A stretch of 64,000 nt of DNA, taken from positions 22,010,001-22,074,000 of the forward strand of contig OZ316894.1 in assembly GCA_973895155.1 (NCBI GenBank), read 5' to 3'. The notes beneath the pieces were generated by a model that was not told where the DNA came from, searched no databases, and saw only the letters and a list, made by a program, of their open reading frames with translations. Below, piece by piece: positions 60,560-64,000 of this stretch (positions within the stretch are counted from its first letter, which is position 1; every line of letters begins with the position of its first letter). Source of the stretch: Marsupella aquatica. Taxonomy: Eukaryota > Marchantiophyta. Position numbers and translations under genes: made by a program.

Positions 60560-61361
60560 ATGACTTTGTAGTGTATGATTCTTGAATGACATGAATTTTT
60601 GTCCAATATGACCATTTAAATTTGTATAATTCCAAGTCATTGAATACATGACTTGAATGACATATAAAATGATTGATCTAATGGTCATCATGAACTTCTG
60701 TAATTGCATCCAATATATGACCCACCTCAAGTCATTAAAGACATAGCCTTACTGACATATAAAATGACTGATCTTATGGTCATTATAGACATATATAAAT
60801 GTGTCCAATATGACTCTTTTCAAGTCATTCCAGACATGTCATTAATGACCAGTGTGTATCTCTACGCGTTTCTTCCCAATTTAACCATGTGTCTATATAT
60901 GACTTGTCTATAATGTAGTCATTTTGGACACGTCCAAAATGACCCAAATTTATTGCCACATGGTTAAAATCCTTTGAGCCACATGTCACTCCTTGATTTG
61001 TTACATATTGTGCGTCATTTTGACAAGTCCAAAATGACAAATGATCTTTGTTTTTTAATTGCCACGTGGCATTATATAATTGGGTACGGATACAATCGAC
61101 GGTGAACGGTGATTGACCGTTGACGGTGGTTTTTTGGTCATTTCAGACCGTTCACCATTTATGACCAAATCATAAATTAAGTCATTTCAGACGGTATAAA
61201 ATGACCACATGTTTTTTGCGTCATTTGTCCGAAAGGACCGTGACCAAAATGTCCGTTGTGACGCGTCTGGAAAGACGAGAATGACTGCGTCATTGTTTTG
61301 TTGAAAAGACCATATAAATAGTCATTATTGCGGTCATAAAGAACCTTGTTTTGTACTAGTG
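60560..61361. repeat. Right subterminal repeats of the CACTA element
   Basis: Alternating GTCATT and AATGAC motifs are spaced every 15-40 bases, including ACATATAAAATGA(C/T)TGATCT at about 60659 and 60756. Motif density rises again close to the right end. This matches the left end in style, though not in the long-unit arrays. Confidence 0.75.
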
Positions 61362-61364
61362 TAA

Positions 61365-64000
61365 AATCTTAGGATTATTAGATGTATTAGATTAGATTCT
61401 TAAATTCTGAGAAGCATGGGTAAAAGCTGGACAAAATTACTTCCAGATAGTAAGGAGAAGACGATCATGTAATGTCAATGCTGGGCTCTGCTCTTCGTTT
61501 CTCAACAAATATGAAACAACTATGTGAGTACTCTACAGGGTGTTGTTACATATGTATTATTCCGTTGGGATATGGAGTCATGCATGAGGAGTTTGTGCAA
61601 TTGACGATTTTTTTCCAATCAGCCTGCCAATTAGTTGACATGCAAGTCAAAAATAAACCCAAAGTATAAACTTTTGAGAAACGTAGTCAGAAAGGACATG
61701 TTATTAATATTACGCTTTATCAGAAATTTAGCTTTGGAAGAGAGGTTCATCTAATTAAAGCAATCCAGGTAACTACGAAAGCGTTGAACTGCCTCTCTCC
61801 CGACGATATATGGGAGTTCTCTAATTGCCGGCTCCAGCTCGCCCTCTTCGAGAACTGAAGCATCGTAGAACATCATCGTGGAATGCCATATGCAGAGTTT
61901 CGACGAGCGCATGCAGCTACACTGGAGTGCAACATTGCAAACTAATCCACTTAAGAAAAACACTAACAAAGAACATTGCAAATTAAACTATTTCTTTCCT
62001 ATTTTCCGGAAGCGCCGGGACAGGAGTAATCACCGGACGTGCAACCCGATAAATAAATAATTCCCAAAGCCCTTTCTTTCCCTCTCACGTCTAACAGTCC
62101 CGGGGCCTCTCCCTATACTCGAATTAGCAAAACGTTTCGTTCCGTCCACTTCGATCATACACCGACGCACTTTCGCTGCCCGTGTCGCTGTAATTGATTC
62201 CCACTTGACGTCCATCCCTACACCAGACTGTCCGAAAGCTTTAGCTTCCAACACTTGAACTCAAATCAAATTCTAAGCTTCAAAACGACCCAAAGAGTCA
62301 AGGGAGCTGTGTCAATCAATGCCGAACACAAATATAGCATAGGTAAACTGTAAGCTCGTGTGAGTACCTGATACAGGAAAGTCCTTTGATTAAGTCCCGA
62401 AAGAACGTCTGGAGACTTCTGCGAGTCTCATAGTTGTATTGTTCAATCACTCCAGCAACGATTTCTTGGTCATCCAATCAGTCCTTTCAATCGCTGCAGC
62501 TGCTGTTCAATGTTATGTATTCCCTTGAGTGATCAATAGTGCGTTTCTTGTTTCTTTTATTCTCAGTCAGCGCTCAGCACGGCGATCCTATATCATCATT
62601 GTGCATAGTTACTTACTGTCCTGTCAGTTGAAAGCCACAATTTTCACGACTTAATTTTCTTTGCGACCATTCTCATGTCTTTTAATCGTGGTCAGCAATT
62701 TATGTAGGGGGAATTGGATTGAAGTGCTTCAGTGAGTACGTAACTTGCTCTTTGTCTTGGTTTGCACAAAATATTGAATCGATCTCTCAGGATGGTCCTT
62801 TAGGACTACCAAAATGCTCCCAATGAAAAAGTTATTTCATTTGCTTGTTGGAGAGAACTTACGTGAGCCATCAGATTTTTTTAATAGTTTTGTGTACTCT
62901 TGGATTTTTGTGTACTGTTGGAGTGATTGACAGGGGTGTCAAATGATATACTTTTTTTTTATAGTAGAATACAAAGTACATGAGATGATTCTTTAGTTAT
63001 GTGACATCACCTAAATTGTGTCTTTTTTTCCTATTAGAGTACACACCTTGGAAGGAGTATCGTTTGGGGCATGAAAAACTTTTTGTATTTTTTCATAAAG
63101 TGTGATTTTGAGACTTTAGAAAGAGGCAAAATGTGTTAATTTTGTTTTTCCTTTTGTTCAATTTTCCTTTTTTTTCTATTTATGTAATGGTGCCAAAGAT
63201 AAGAAAAGGGGGGAGGAATGGAGTGGCAAGGGAGTGAAGAAATAGGAAAAGGGGGGAGAGAAAGAATAAAATGTTTCCCTCTCAATAGCATTGTTGACCC
63301 CGCAAAGCCCTGAGGGGCCCTCACGTCTTTTGCACTCCCCCTCACCATCTCACATCCATGCTCTCCTCAACAACATAGCTTTCACAACATAACAACATTT
63401 GTTTCTCACCTCGAAATCTTTAAGTTTCTCTCCTGGACATCTTTTTTTCATCTCCATATATTTTCTCATCTCAACATCTTTTGCTCACCTCAATATCTTC
63501 TGTGCAACACACTTGCATTCGGCTCGTTCCTCATAATAAATTAGTCCCTCCATGCCAGGTTGTGTGTCTTCTATCTGGGTCCACAGGAGCATCAAATTGT
63601 GGTTACTTACTTGGACGTTAATATCACATATTGAGTTCGCTTGTCACATGTCCTCTAATTGCAATGACTGAGCTTAATGGCCAAATTTGCCCACAAAATT
63701 AGGTCTCGATCATCATTGGCCTTTGCTTAGGAGAATTCTTCTCCTACTAACCAAGCTTTTAAATACACCACACTTTGAGTATTGGCCCTAGATACTCCAG
63801 GTTTTTGTTAAATAAGCTCTTTTTTTAACAAAGAAGGGCCCAGGACCGGGCCAGGCACTTTTATCTCTCAAACTTGTAAAGCCTACAGAGAATAACAGTA
63901 AGCTGTGTCAAGCTGCCCCAAGGTAAACCCGAAAGAGTAAAATGATTGCAGTTTAGAAGACTACCGGTAGCCAAATGCCTTGGCCAAAATGCCTCGGCCA
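61365..64000. other. Right flank, no firm gene
   Basis: On the minus strand, 62254-62030 and 61900-61751 give mildly coding-like text (CMIEVDGTKRFANSSIG; EEGELEPAIRELPYIVGREA with a stop at 61751). A two-exon gene end is possible, but I found no phase-consistent junction. From about 62800 the sequence is T-rich with low-complexity runs. No RNA gene was seen. Confidence 0.35.

Larger units (their letters stand above)
49369..61361. mobile_element. CACTA (En/Spm) DNA transposon, 11,993 bp, apparently non-autonomous
   Basis: The left end reads CACTAGAAGAAAACAGGG and the right end, inverted, reads CACTAGTACAAAACAAGG. Over 30 bases the two termini agree at 25, ending in TTTATGACC. The 3-bp target duplication TAA lies at 49366-49368 and 61362-61364. 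Start CACTA, end TAGTG and a 3-bp duplication define the superfamily. Both ends hold many AATGAC/GTCATT motifs in both orientations, as expected of subterminal transposase-binding repeats. The interior from 55000 to 60500 has no TNP2-like or other transposase frame that I can recognise. Confidence 0.9.

Overview
The window looks like nuclear DNA of a land plant, probably a seed-free one such as a bryophyte or lycophyte. The genes have spliceosomal GT-AG introns. The transposons are typical plant types: CACTA, Mutator-like, hAT with a DUF659-type transposase, pogo/mariner, and a miniature LTR element with a plant initiator-Met-tRNA primer site. Host genes are sparse. I could not run any search, so the lineage is inference.

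Layout. 1-6785: AT-rich non-coding DNA with small tandem repeats. 6786-9017 (-): a secreted FAD-dependent berberine-bridge-like oxidase whose four exons join in frame. 12920-17460: an old ~1.7-kb segmental duplication; one copy carries a tandem miniature LTR retroelement whose LTR contains a tRNA-like pol III promoter, and the other copy keeps the empty site. 19584-24868 (-): a six-exon gene joining an N-terminal membrane region to a fungal-type AAA+ ATPase. 28209-32194: a non-autonomous Mutator-like element with a pogo/mariner-like element nested inside. 32760-44264: an 11.5-kb hAT-type element with TIRs and an 8-bp target duplication. 46383-49123 (+): a second AAA+ ATPase, paralogous to the first but without the membrane region. 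49369-61361: a 12-kb CACTA element with no recognisable transposase, filled with 83-bp and ~560-bp tandem arrays. 61365-64000: no convincing gene.

Most unusual content. The hAT element carries a protein kinase ORF, a coiled-coil/RING ORF interrupted by one in-frame TGA, a cluster of five long hairpins, and a transposase broken by a frameshift at a nine-base homopolymer. Six copies of one hairpin sit three at each end in inverted orientation. Their loop is conserved while their stems differ yet still pair, which suggests selection on structure. The miniature LTR element resembles Cassandra in design (pol III promoter inside the LTR) but uses a tRNA-like module instead of 5S RNA.

How the genes relate: the two AAA+ genes are inverted paralogs with the same intron position inside the Walker A glycine codon and last exons of identical length (608 nt). 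The transposon block lies between and beside them. Apart from the genes inside the hAT element, no functional cluster is apparent.
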